11,527 nt of DNA from CAZOVB01 sp964583095 (GTDB taxonomy: Bacteria; Planctomycetota; Phycisphaerae; SM23-33), in assembly GCA_964583095.1 (NCBI GenBank), contig CAZOVB010000096.1, forward strand, positions 1-11,527, read 5' to 3'. Position numbers and translations under genes: made by a program. The notes under the pieces were generated by a model. That model saw nothing but the letters and a program-made list of their open reading frames with translations, searched no databases and was not told the origin of the DNA. Shown piece by piece: positions 4,568 to 11,527 of this stretch; the first letter of the stretch is position 1, and each line of letters opens with the position of its first letter.

Positions 4568-6064
4568 ATGGATCGCCCGAACCTACAGGCCAACTGGATT
4601 CTGGTCTCGGCCCTGGCCGTTTGGACTTGCGGTGCCCTCGAGGCCTGCGGGCAGGACTGGCCCGAGTTTCGCGGCCCGGAGCGAAACGGCGTCAGCCAGG
4701 AGCGGAACCTGGCCGAAAGCTGGCCCGAGGCAGGGCCGCCGATTCTCTGGCAGGCCCCGGTTGGCGTGGGGGGCGGCTCATGCTCGATCTTGGGGGATCG
4801 CGTATACGTGATGGGCGCGCTGCAGGACCCGGGCCAGACGGATCGTCGGGCGCCTCGCCGGGACTCGCTGCTGTGTCTCCAGGTATCCGACGGCAAGGAA
4901 CTGTGGCGGACACCGATCGACGAGCCGACAAAGGAGCGGACGTATCATTCCCCGCATGTGACGCCCACGGTGGTTGACGGCAAGGTCTACACGGCCTCGC
5001 GGACCGGCAAGCTGGCCTGCATCGATGCTGAGTCGGGCGAGGTCCTGTGGAAGGTCGATACCCGAAAGTGGGTCGGCGGGGCGGACCATTCGTTTTACGG
5101 TTACAGTTGCTCGCCGCTGGTGTTGGACGGGCGCGTGTATGTATACAGCCGATACGGCACGGAGGAGTTTTCGCCGGACGAGCTGGCCGGGCTGCTCTCG
5201 GCCGAGGAGATCGAGGAGCTGAACCAGTTGGAGCCCGAGAAGCGGGACCGTTTCTTCTGGCGGAAACGCACGAGCATCCTGGCCTACGATGCCCGCACGG
5301 GGGATCGTGTCTGGCGCAGCCGGCCGTTGATCGGCTCTTCTCGCAACGACATGGCCTCGCCGGTTGTGGGGACGTTTTGCGGGAAGCGGACGATTGTCTG
5401 GCCGACGGGTACGCAGCTTGCGGGTGTGGATCCGGCCGATGGGAAGGTTCTGTGGCAGTTCGACTATGCCCGGCAGTTCGGGCTTGAGAATCTGGGGCCT
5501 TCGCACTGCGAGGTAACGCCGGTGATCGTGGGGGATCTGGTGATCGACAACATCTGGAACCATCGGACCACGAACCGGACGTACTGTGTTCGCATCGAGG
5601 CCGGCGGGCCCCGGCTTGTCTGGCAGAGCCCGCATCTGGTGAGCTGGTACCACAGTTACGTTCCGTGGCAGGGCATGCTTCTGGGGGTGGACAACCAGGG
5701 CGTTCATAAGGGTCAGGGCCCGGCGCTGCCCGCGACGCGTCCGGCGGGTATCGGAATCCTGCAATCGTACGATCTGAAATCGGGGGAGCTGTTGTGGCAT
5801 ACCAATCGGATCGATCCGGAGATGTCCGAGAAGCGGATCCACGTCAGCCGGCCCGGGTACATTGTGGCCGACGGCAAGTTGATTCTGCAGAACCACCAGG
5901 GCCTGTCGATGCTGCGGATCGACCGGAAGGGCAGCGAGCTGGTGGGCTTTGCGCCGGATCTTGGCAGCGGGAAGGCCTATGCGTTGCCGGCGCTTTCACG
6001 GGGCAAACTGTACGTCCGCAGGACCAACGGCCCGCTTTACTGTCTGGATCTTCGACCCCGGTAG
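4568..6064 (+). CDS. Secreted PQQ-like beta-propeller protein
   Basis: This 498-residue protein starts with a signal peptide (hydrophobic ANWILVSALAVWTCGALEA, residues 8-26). The mature chain probably begins near DWPEFRGPERNGVS, the N-terminus common to a large planctomycete family. The rest repeats the propeller pattern of a DG(K/R)VY strand followed by a D..(S/T)G..LW strand: VDGKVYTASRTGKLACIDAE with SGEVLWKVD, LDGRVYVYSRYG, YDARTGDRVWRS, DPADGKVLWQFD, YDLKSGELLWHT and ADGKLILQNHQG. This is the PQQ_2 / BamB-like fold, probably seven or eight blades. Such proteins are often labelled PQQ-dependent alcohol dehydrogenases, but no cofactor or calcium site can be shown here, so an enzyme activity is not supported. 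LEAC before the cleavage zone is a poor lipobox, so I favour a periplasmic protein over a lipoprotein. It is divergent from the AraC regulator and its likely target. Confidence 0.88.
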   Translation: MDRPNLQANWILVSALAVWTCGALEACGQDWPEFRGPERNGVSQERNLAESWPEAGPPILWQAPVGVGGGSCSILGDRVYVMGALQDPGQTDRRAPRRDSLLCLQVSDGKELWRTPIDEPTKERTYHSPHVTPTVVDGKVYTASRTGKLACIDAESGEVLWKVDTRKWVGGADHSFYGYSCSPLVLDGRVYVYSRYGTEEFSPDELAGLLSAEEIEELNQLEPEKRDRFFWRKRTSILAYDARTGDRVWRSRPLIGSSRNDMASPVVGTFCGKRTIVWPTGTQLAGVDPADGKVLWQFDYARQFGLENLGPSHCEVTPVIVGDLVIDNIWNHRTTNRTYCVRIEAGGPRLVWQSPHLVSWYHSYVPWQGMLLGVDNQGVHKGQGPALPATRPAGIGILQSYDLKSGELLWHTNRIDPEMSEKRIHVSRPGYIVADGKLILQNHQGLSMLRIDRKGSELVGFAPDLGSGKAYALPALSRGKLYVRRTNGPLYCLDLRPR

Positions 6065-6086
6065 GGTTGCGGGTCCGTCAAGTTGT

Positions 6087-7121
6087 TCAATTGGTTCGTT
6101 GCTGGACATCTCGCAGCACGCCCAGGGAGGCCTGGGCGGTAGCGTCCCAGGAGAAGCAGGCTGCGCGATCCAGGCTTTTTCGGGCCAGGACTTGCCGGTC
6201 GGGGGCTTCGAGCACCTCGAGGATCCCCTCGGCGATGGCGTCCGGGTCGCGGGCCTGGACAATTTTCCCCGCCTGGCCGACCACCTCCACCAGGGCCGGG
6301 GCATTGGAGACGACCACCGGGGTTCCGCAGGCCATCGCCTCCAGCGGCGGCAGCCCGAAGCCTTCATACAGCGAGGGATAGACCATCAGCTCCGCACCGC
6401 TGTAGAGCCCTGGCAGGTGGGCGTCTTCCACCCGGCCGGCCAGGTGCAGCCCGGCGGCGGGGGCAGCCTTGGCGGTTGGGCCAAAGACGCTTTCGCTGCC
6501 GGCGGCGCCGACAATCACGAGCCTCAAGCCCCTGTGCTTCGGGTAGACCTGCTTCCAGGCCTCCAGCAGGCGGGGAAGGTTCTTGCGCGGTTCGATCGTC
6601 CCGACGGTCAGGATGTAGGGCTCGGGGCCTATGCCCGCGGCGCGTCGGGCCTGGGCGATCTGTTCGTCCCCGGCGGGGCGGAATTGCTCGGCCGCGGCCA
6701 GGGGGGTCACCACGACGCGGTCTTCGTCCAGGCCGTAGACATCCAGGATCCGCTGGCGTGTGAACCGGCTGACGGTGAGGATTCGCTCGACGCGGGGCAG
6801 GAGTTTCTTCCAGAGGCGGCGATACCAGAGGCCAAAGAGCTTGCCCATGCACTCGGGATGGTCCACGGGCGTCAGGTCATGAACGGTCACGACCTGCCTG
6901 GCATAGCCTGCGGGGCCTGTATTGGCCGGGCTCCAGAGCAGGTTGCCGTTGCACAGGCCCGGCAGGCGAAACTGCTCCCAGAGGTGACCTTTCAGGCCGC
7001 GGCTGTGCCTTTCGGGCCCGATCGGCTCCAGGACATCTCCCAATCGCCGGAGTAGCTCGCGGGTATAGCGCTGGGTCCCCGTCATTGGGGCCGAGAGGAT
7101 TCGTGTGTTGAGGGTGATCAT
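6087..7121 (-). CDS. Glycosyltransferase family 4 (GT-B)
   Basis: The 344-residue product is a GT-B glycosyltransferase using a nucleotide-sugar donor in the cytoplasm. The N-terminal acceptor domain starts MITLNTRILSAPMTGTQRYT, with the usual glycine-containing loop, and contains VVTVHDLTPVDHPE and ILTVSRFTRQRI. The donor domain has ILTVGTIEPRKNLPRLLEAW (R179, K180) and the EX7E motif EGFGLPPLE (E253, E261), followed by MACGTPVVVSN. Length and domain order are normal. The acceptor is unknown; exopolysaccharide, lipopolysaccharide or glycan decoration are all possible. The ATG at 7121 is chosen because it starts at the first beta strand of the family. An ATG at 7154 would add 11 residues (MARRFAYNLPK), but the DNA encoding them contains a TATAAT. 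No Shine-Dalgarno precedes either. The gene stands alone and converges with the PQQ-like gene, leaving 22 bases between the stops. Confidence 0.9.
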   Translation of the reverse strand: MITLNTRILSAPMTGTQRYTRELLRRLGDVLEPIGPERHSRGLKGHLWEQFRLPGLCNGNLLWSPANTGPAGYARQVVTVHDLTPVDHPECMGKLFGLWYRRLWKKLLPRVERILTVSRFTRQRILDVYGLDEDRVVVTPLAAAEQFRPAGDEQIAQARRAAGIGPEPYILTVGTIEPRKNLPRLLEAWKQVYPKHRGLRLVIVGAAGSESVFGPTAKAAPAAGLHLAGRVEDAHLPGLYSGAELMVYPSLYEGFGLPPLEAMACGTPVVVSNAPALVEVVGQAGKIVQARDPDAIAEGILEVLEAPDRQVLARKSLDRAACFSWDATAQASLGVLRDVQQRTN

Positions 7122-7130
7122 TTTGGGGAG

Positions 7131-7159
7131 ATTATAGGCGAAGCGCCTGGCCATGCCAC
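7131..7159 (-). promoter_or_regulatory. Candidate promoter of the glycosyltransferase (near-leaderless)
   Basis: The minus strand carries a perfect TATAAT (complement of 7131-7136). A -35-like GTGGCA (complement of 7154-7159, four of six) lies 17 bases upstream. A start seven bases past the -10 box gives a leader of about three bases before the ATG at 7121. The lack of a Shine-Dalgarno agrees with this. The -35 match is weak. Confidence 0.45.
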
Positions 7160-7403
7160 GCAAGAGGCTTTTTGGGAAGGGCGAGATTTCCCGATCTGCC
7201 CTTGCTGGAGAGATGCAAGAATATCCCCGTGGCTGAGTCGAGAATGTAAAAGTCTTTTTGTTAAGGGGTTATATGTCTTTGGCGTGCGGTCGTCGGTTGC
7301 GCTTTTCGGAGAATTCCCAGCAGAGACTAATAAACCCCCTCCCCGATCCGGACGAAACCATTCAGGGCCTCGAAATGAAGAGGCAACGTTATCGACATTG
7401 GTC

Positions 7404-7423
7404 GGGGGAGAGGGGTCTCCCCC
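7404..7423 (+). other. Strong GC hairpin in the 5' leader of the coiled-coil lipoprotein
   Basis: GGGGGAGA (7404-7411) pairs perfectly with TCTCCCCC (7416-7423) around a GGGG loop. It ends 17 bases before the AGGAGG at 7441. No T tract follows, so it is not an intrinsic terminator. It could stabilise the mRNA or be a binding site for a regulator. Confidence 0.6.
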
Positions 7424-7440
7424 ACAGAAAACCCAGCTTC

Positions 7441-7446
7441 AGGAGG
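7441..7446 (+). promoter_or_regulatory. Ribosome binding site of the coiled-coil lipoprotein
   Basis: A consensus AGGAGG lies eight bases before the ATG at 7455. It decides this start over an in-frame upstream opening at 7284, whose 57 extra residues look like translated leader and would bury the signal peptide. Confidence 0.8.
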
Positions 7447-7454
7447 CAGCAAGC

Positions 7455-10148
7455 ATGCAGTTGGCAAAGCCGAACAACCCACAATGGGTACCGGGCATTT
7501 CGAGCCTGTTTCGCAGCAGAAAGTGGATCCGCAGGATCGCACTGCTGCAGATCGCCGCACTGGTCCTGATGACCGTCGGCTGTGGGCAGGAAATGCAGGG
7601 CAGAAGTGAAGACCAGGAGAAGCTCAACCAGACGCGAAGCTTCTTCAATGAACAGGCCGGCGACAACGATCTGCCGGTCGAGTACGTCAGCGAAGGTCGC
7701 GTGGGAATGGCCCGCGTCGAAGAGACCCTTGCCTCGGCCACCGCGGAAGAAACCCGCGCACAGGCCGATTTCAAACGCAAGATCTCCGAGGTCCACGCCA
7801 CCCAGATCGCCTCGGACGCCGACGCCGACAAGACCCTGGCCCAGGCCGAGATGATCCGCAAGCAGTCCGCCGCAAAGCAGCGGGAACTGCTGGCTGCCAT
7901 CGAGGCCCGTCGCCTGGAAGTCGCCGCCGCCGATGAGCGCCATGGCGCCATCATCGAGGCCTTCCGCAAGGAGCGCGAGACGCTCCATCTGAACATGGTC
8001 AGCCAGGCCCAGAGCGAGTATGAAAACTCCCAGGCCCGCATCGCCAAGCTGGCCAACATCCGTACCGCAATGGAAAAGGAAGGCAACGCCTCCCTGGCCG
8101 AGATGCGCCAGAGCGCCCAGGCCGTTCGCGATCGCGCCGCCGCGACCGTCGCACGCCTTCGCGAACAGGCGGATTCCACCCAGCAGGAAACCGAGGCCCG
8201 CGCCTTCGAACTGACCCAGAAGATCGAGGTCGTTCCCATCGCCGCCGAAGCCGAAGCCACCCGCCTGGCCCTGGAGCGCGAAAGCGTCCTCCAGCGGGCT
8301 GAAGCCCTCGCACAGGAGCTCGAAGCCCGAGCCAAGGCCCTGGAAGCCCAGGACTCCGACGATCAGTACCAGTTGAAGCTCACCACGGCTGAATCCGATC
8401 TGGAAGCCGCCGAGGCCAACCTGCGTCTCCAGTATGCCGACGCACCCAATAAGTTCGAACGCGCCATGGCCGAACTCGACCGCCTCCGTGCCGAGGCCGA
8501 AATGGTCGGTCGCTTCGCCCAGGCCGAAGCCGCCAAGACAGAAGCCCGTCTCCAGGCGCAGCTCAAGGAAGAAATCGGCGAGATCACCAAGCTTCGCAAC
8601 GAGGCCGATCGTCTGGAACAGCACGCCCGCAACGAGTTCGTCAAGGCCGAAGCAGAGGCCCGACTCGTGGCCGCCAAGGAAACGGCTGCTCACAGTGAAG
8701 AGGTCGCCGAGGCCCTCGAGCAGGAACTGATCGCCGACGCCCAGGCCGAGGCCGCCCAGGTCCGCGCCCGGATCCTCGATCAGATCGCTTCGCAGAAGGA
8801 AGCCGGCCAGCCTGACTTCCCCGGCAACACCGCCGAGGGCGAAGCCCTTCCCGAAAGCGTTCACGAGGTGCCCCAGGCCCGCCATGTGATTCCGGTCGTT
8901 CCGCAGATCGAGCCCGAGCACGTAGCCGCCTACCGCGCCTCGCTGGCAAAGGTCATGCGGCAGCGGGCCAAGGCCGACTCGCTGGAACTGCTGGCCAAGG
9001 CGACCTTCGAAGAGTCGAACGATCGACTCGCCGCCATCAAGCAGCAGCAGTTGGCCCTGAGCGAAGAGAAGGCTCTCCAGGCCGAGGCCGGCGAAGCACA
9101 GGCCCGCGCCCGACTGACCCAGCTCAAAGCCCAGGCCAAGGCCATGAACGAAATCGCCAAGAGCAAGTACGCCCGCGCCGTGGCCGAAGCCAAGGCCTTC
9201 CGCAAGGAAACCCAGGCCCAGGTGGCCGACCTGCGTGCTCAGGCGACCAACACACGTGAGGTCGCGACCGCACAGGCCAAGCAGTTGCTCATCGCTTCCC
9301 AGGTGGCCAGAAAGAAGGGCCAGAGCGAAGTAGAAGCGCTCAAAACCCTCCTCTGGGCCGTCAAGCAGCGAGGCGAAGCCCAGAAGCAGTCGCTCCTGGC
9401 AGAGGCAGAAAACGTCGAACGCGGTGAGGCCGTCCTGGCCGCACAGATCGACGCCCAGGTCGAAGCCGGTGTGAAGCTCCTGGAAGCCGAACTGGCCAAG
9501 CTCGACAGCTCCGTCCGCAGCCAGACCCAGATTGCCGAGGCCAACTACCAGGAAGTCCTCGTCAATGCCGACGTCCTGACCCGCAAGACCGAAGCCGAGG
9601 TCAATCGAATCCAGGCCCAGCACGCCATGCAGCAGTCGGTGGCCAAGGCCGATATCGAACGGTCCCTCGAACTGGTCAAGATCGAGTCCCTCGGTGGACA
9701 GGCCCAGTACGAACGGCTCCTGGCCCAGGCACGCGAGCAGGTCCAGCAGGACCAGGCTCGCAGCGAGGCCGCCCGCGTGGCTGCCGACGCCCAGGCCAAC
9801 AGCCAGCTCGCTTCGGTCGACGCACGCCGTCGCATCGCCGACGCGACCCACAAGGCCGTCCGTGCCCGGTTCAACGCCCGCGTGATCCAGGTCGATTCGG
9901 AGCGCATCTGCGCCATGTCCGAACGGTTTGAGAATCGCGTCCGGACCGGAACCGACCTGGAGACCGCACTGGCCCGGGCGGAAAAGGCCCGCGACGAAGC
10001 AAGAAACCGCTTCCAGAGCCTCCGCAGAAGCCAGGAAGAGCTCGAACGAGCCGCCATCCAGGACTGGTCGGTCCGCGTGGCCAAGCTGAAGGATCAGGAA
10101 ATCAGCTTCGACGAGCCCAGCGATCCTGCCCAACAGCAGGAAGACTGA
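7455..10148 (+). CDS. Large Ala/Glu-rich coiled-coil lipoprotein with a central hinge
   Basis: I do not recognise this 897-residue protein. It starts with a long basic n-region (FRSRKWIRR) and a hydrophobic core ending IAALVLMTVGC, so C43 is the likely lipidated cysteine. The lipobox is imperfect, with Thr at -3. Glycine at +2 predicts outer-membrane placement under the E. coli rule. From about residue 75 to 448 the sequence is nearly unbroken charged, Ala-rich helix (for example AEAEATRLALERESVLQRAE). Residues 449-492 form a proline-bearing linker (AGQPDFPG ... VIPVVPQIEPEH). A second helical arm runs from about 493 to 880, and the end is acidic (SFDEPSDPAQQQED). C819 is the only other cysteine I noticed. 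Codons are strongly biased to C-ending forms (GCC, ATC, CGC), unlike the sulfatase and propeller genes, suggesting high expression. A structural or tethering role in the periplasm is an inference. The gene has its own leader and terminator. Confidence 0.8.
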   Translation: MQLAKPNNPQWVPGISSLFRSRKWIRRIALLQIAALVLMTVGCGQEMQGRSEDQEKLNQTRSFFNEQAGDNDLPVEYVSEGRVGMARVEETLASATAEETRAQADFKRKISEVHATQIASDADADKTLAQAEMIRKQSAAKQRELLAAIEARRLEVAAADERHGAIIEAFRKERETLHLNMVSQAQSEYENSQARIAKLANIRTAMEKEGNASLAEMRQSAQAVRDRAAATVARLREQADSTQQETEARAFELTQKIEVVPIAAEAEATRLALERESVLQRAEALAQELEARAKALEAQDSDDQYQLKLTTAESDLEAAEANLRLQYADAPNKFERAMAELDRLRAEAEMVGRFAQAEAAKTEARLQAQLKEEIGEITKLRNEADRLEQHARNEFVKAEAEARLVAAKETAAHSEEVAEALEQELIADAQAEAAQVRARILDQIASQKEAGQPDFPGNTAEGEALPESVHEVPQARHVIPVVPQIEPEHVAAYRASLAKVMRQRAKADSLELLAKATFEESNDRLAAIKQQQLALSEEKALQAEAGEAQARARLTQLKAQAKAMNEIAKSKYARAVAEAKAFRKETQAQVADLRAQATNTREVATAQAKQLLIASQVARKKGQSEVEALKTLLWAVKQRGEAQKQSLLAEAENVERGEAVLAAQIDAQVEAGVKLLEAELAKLDSSVRSQTQIAEANYQEVLVNADVLTRKTEAEVNRIQAQHAMQQSVAKADIERSLELVKIESLGGQAQYERLLAQAREQVQQDQARSEAARVAADAQANSQLASVDARRRIADATHKAVRARFNARVIQVDSERICAMSERFENRVRTGTDLETALARAEKARDEARNRFQSLRRSQEELERAAIQDWSVRVAKLKDQEISFDEPSDPAQQQED

Positions 10149-10181
10149 GCCTCCTGAAAACGCAGTCGAAGTCGCAACACC

Positions 10182-10221
10182 CCGCGGGGCGAAGGGCCAA
10201 GGCCTTTTGCCCCGCGGTTTT
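10182..10221 (+). terminator. Intrinsic terminator of the coiled-coil lipoprotein gene
   Basis: CCGCGGGGC (10182-10190) pairs with GCCCCGCGG (10209-10217). The stem continues inward as GAAGGGC with GCCTTTT (including two G-T pairs), giving about 16 bp around a four-base loop, and TTTT follows at 10218-10221. It lies 33 bases after the stop codon and separates this gene from the next. Confidence 0.85.
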
Positions 10222-10246
10222 CTGATGCGCCGGGCACCGGAGAAAG

Positions 10247-10275
10247 TGGACCCCTCCGGGTGGTTCTTGTAGAAT
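10247..10275 (+). promoter_or_regulatory. Promoter of the PEP-CTERM metalloprotease gene
   Basis: TGGACC (10247-10252, four of six against TTGACA) and TAGAAT (10270-10275, five of six against TATAAT) are 17 bases apart. Transcription would begin near 10282, giving a leader of about 43 bases. Its position just after the terminator supports it. Confidence 0.55.
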
Positions 10276-10324
10276 AGGGCAAGTGCTCAGTTCTCCCAGC
10301 CCTTGGATCCGGAAGGGAATGTAC

Positions 10325-11425
10325 ATGTCCGCTCGCGCATCGAGTTGTATCCCCCTCCTGTTGGCCGCCTTGTCTCTACCTGTCAGCGGGGCCGATATCG
10401 TCCTGGACTACTCCTACGATACCACCGGGTTCTTCAATGATCCCCAGCGGCGCGAAGCACTCGACCAGGCCGTGGCAACCTTCGCACGCCTGGCCGACCC
10501 GCTGGCACCGGTTCAGCCGACGGGCAGCAATTCCTGGACCATCTCGTTCTTCAATCCATCCGGAGACGGCAGCCTGGAAGTGCCCAATCCCGTAATCAGG
10601 CAAGACGAGTTCCGCGTCTATGTCGGGGCGGAACCGATGCTCTCCTCCGCCGCCCGGGGGGGAACCGGGGGCTATTCCGCCTCGGGCAGCGGCTCGTGGC
10701 TGGACACCATCCGATGGCGAGGCCAGCAGCAGGATTCCCGCAACTTCGTGGGGTGGGGCGGATCGATGTCCTTCAACCCCGCAAAAACCTGGGCCTTTGG
10801 CCTGGACAGTCCCGTCCCCTCAGGTCACCTGGACTTCTACTCCGTGGCCATCCACGAACTGGCCCACGTTCTGGGCTTCGGCACGAGCGATGCCTGGGAC
10901 GCCCTGATCGGGCTCAGTCCCGAGGGAGATCCGTACTTCACCGGCTCTGGCAGCGTAGAGCTCTACGGCTCAGCCGTTCCACTTCAGACCGGCGGGGGGC
11001 ACTGGATTTCGGGGACCCCAAGCGTCTACGGACCCCAGGCCCAGGAGACGGCCATGGACCCGGAGATCTTCATCGGCTCGCGGAAGCATTTCACCGATCT
11101 GGACTTTGCCGGGCTTTTCGACATCGGCTGGCAGGAGGCGATGCAGGGCGACCTTACCGGCGACGGCGTCATCGACGAAGCGGACCTGGCAGCCCTCAAG
11201 GCCGGTTACACCGACGAGGGTACGATCCTCTGGGCCGACGGCGACCTGGACAACGATCTGGATGTGGACTTCGCCGATTATGTCCTCCTGGCCAAGCGGT
11301 TCGGGCGGCAGACCACCTATTCCGGCTTTGATCCGCCCACGGCCCCGCCGGTGCCCGAGCCTTCGAGCCTGGCCCTTCTGGCCTTTGGGGGCGCCTGGCT
11401 TGCAAGGCGGCGTCGCAACCGCTGA
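10325..11425 (+). CDS. Exported metalloprotease-like protein with dockerin-like module and PEP-CTERM tail
   Basis: This 366-residue protein has a signal peptide (PLLLAALSLPVSGA, then DIVLDYSYD). The central domain carries the zinc motif H177-E178-L-A-H181-V-L-G184-F-G. The metzincin third ligand would be residue 187, but that is Thr. A GGGHW motif at H226 is the best substitute, as in leishmanolysin-type enzymes where an insertion separates the ligands. Residues about 275-332 form a dockerin-type pair of calcium loops (GDLTGDGVIDEADLAALKAG and DGDLDNDLDVDFADYVLLAK). Residues 343-366 are a PEP-CTERM signal: VPEP, a hydrophobic stretch LALLAFGGAWLA, and RRRR. Exosortase would process this tail during envelope sorting. 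The start at 10325 is preferred because GGAAGG at 10311-10316 is then well spaced; the ATG at 10319 sits directly on that site. The protease substrate and the partner of the dockerin-like module are unknown. Confidence 0.85.
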   Translation: MSARASSCIPLLLAALSLPVSGADIVLDYSYDTTGFFNDPQRREALDQAVATFARLADPLAPVQPTGSNSWTISFFNPSGDGSLEVPNPVIRQDEFRVYVGAEPMLSSAARGGTGGYSASGSGSWLDTIRWRGQQQDSRNFVGWGGSMSFNPAKTWAFGLDSPVPSGHLDFYSVAIHELAHVLGFGTSDAWDALIGLSPEGDPYFTGSGSVELYGSAVPLQTGGGHWISGTPSVYGPQAQETAMDPEIFIGSRKHFTDLDFAGLFDIGWQEAMQGDLTGDGVIDEADLAALKAGYTDEGTILWADGDLDNDLDVDFADYVLLAKRFGRQTTYSGFDPPTAPPVPEPSSLALLAFGGAWLARRRRNR

Positions 11426-11527
11426 GAAGCTTCTCGGCCTCTGGGCCAGTGATCGTGGCACCCGCAGTGGGCGTCGAACCTGCCGGGGATGATGTTCGCA
11501 GCTTGAGCAGGAGATCAGGTGAGCAGG
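11426..11527 (+). other. Downstream flank without a supported gene
   Basis: No clear terminator follows the metalloprotease stop. At the very end AGGAGA (11509-11514) precedes a GTG at 11519 by four bases. This could be the ribosome binding site and start of a further plus-strand gene, but only three codons are in view. Confidence 0.25.

Larger units (their letters stand above)
7122..7454. other. Divergent intergenic region and long leader of the coiled-coil gene
   Basis: About 330 bases separate the two divergent starts. The glycosyltransferase end holds its promoter candidate. A bulged hairpin (7179-7201; GGGC and AGAT pair with ATCT and GCCC) has no T tract. The AT-richer stretch at 7239-7276 (with TTATAT at 7269-7274) is the likeliest place for the plus-strand promoter, but I see no clean -35/-10 pair. 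The GC hairpin at 7404-7423 and the ribosome binding site at 7441 complete the region. No gene is visible in it. Confidence 0.5.

Noticed and set aside
4622..4654. Lipobox (LEAC) making the PQQ-like protein a lipoprotein
   Set aside because: Glu at position -2 is not accepted in lipoboxes, and the family normally has an ordinary cleavage just before the DWPxFRGP segment.
4778..5896. Minus-strand frame of about 370 codons opposite the PQQ-like gene
   Set aside because: It is antisense to a complete propeller protein and shows no domain, signal or ribosome binding site of its own.
5949..7055. Plus-strand frame of about 370 codons opposite the glycosyltransferase
   Set aside because: It begins inside the PQQ-like gene in another frame and is antisense to a clear GT4 enzyme; its composition is shadow-like.
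7389..10133. A reading frame of more than 900 codons open on the minus strand across almost the entire coiled-coil gene
   Set aside because: Its frame is a by-product of the strongly biased sense codons (GCC, GAG, CAG, CTC and similar give no stops in antisense). The product is a Gly/Leu-rich repeat of no known kind, there is no ribosome binding site, and the sense product has a signal peptide, ribosome binding site and terminator.

Overview
The window looks like chromosomal DNA of a GC-rich Planctomycetota bacterium, probably of the Phycisphaerae type. This is an inference from the gene mix, not from a marker gene: a sulfatase, a secreted PQQ-like beta-propeller protein with the mature start DWPEFRGPERNGVS that is common in this phylum, and a secreted metalloprotease carrying both a dockerin-like calcium module and a PEP-CTERM sorting tail.

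The left end (1 to about 1920, + strand) is the wreck of a type I restriction-modification locus. It holds the 3' part of a RhuM-family gene, a four-helix-bundle gene that loses its C-terminal helix, a piece of hsdS of about 48 codons, the C-terminal half of a Fic protein fused in frame to that hsdS piece, a 39-codon repetitive mini-ORF, and the first 33 or so codons of hsdR behind a perfect ribosome binding site. The stop/start overlaps of the old operon are preserved, but the hsdS and hsdR remnants are too small to work. I read this as a locus collapsed by several internal deletions.

The middle (2016 to 7121) holds four ordinary metabolic or envelope genes. A cytoplasm-type sulfatase (+) converges with an AraC-family regulator (-). 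The regulator is divergent from a secreted PQQ-like propeller protein (+), which converges with a GT4 glycosyltransferase (-). Both minus-strand genes lack a Shine-Dalgarno sequence and have a -10-like box so close to the ATG that leaderless transcription is a serious possibility.

The right part (7122 to 11527, + strand) begins with a leader of about 330 bases containing a strong GC hairpin. It is followed by an 897-residue Ala/Glu-rich lipoprotein made of two long coiled-coil arms separated by a proline-rich hinge, whose function I do not recognise. A textbook intrinsic terminator closes that gene. The next gene has its own promoter and encodes a 366-residue exported zinc-metalloprotease-like protein with a dockerin-like module and a PEP-CTERM tail. 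The last 100 bases hold no supported gene.

The most interesting items are the collapsed restriction locus with its chimeric reading frame, the giant hinged coiled-coil lipoprotein, and the metalloprotease whose third zinc ligand appears to be displaced as in leishmanolysin.
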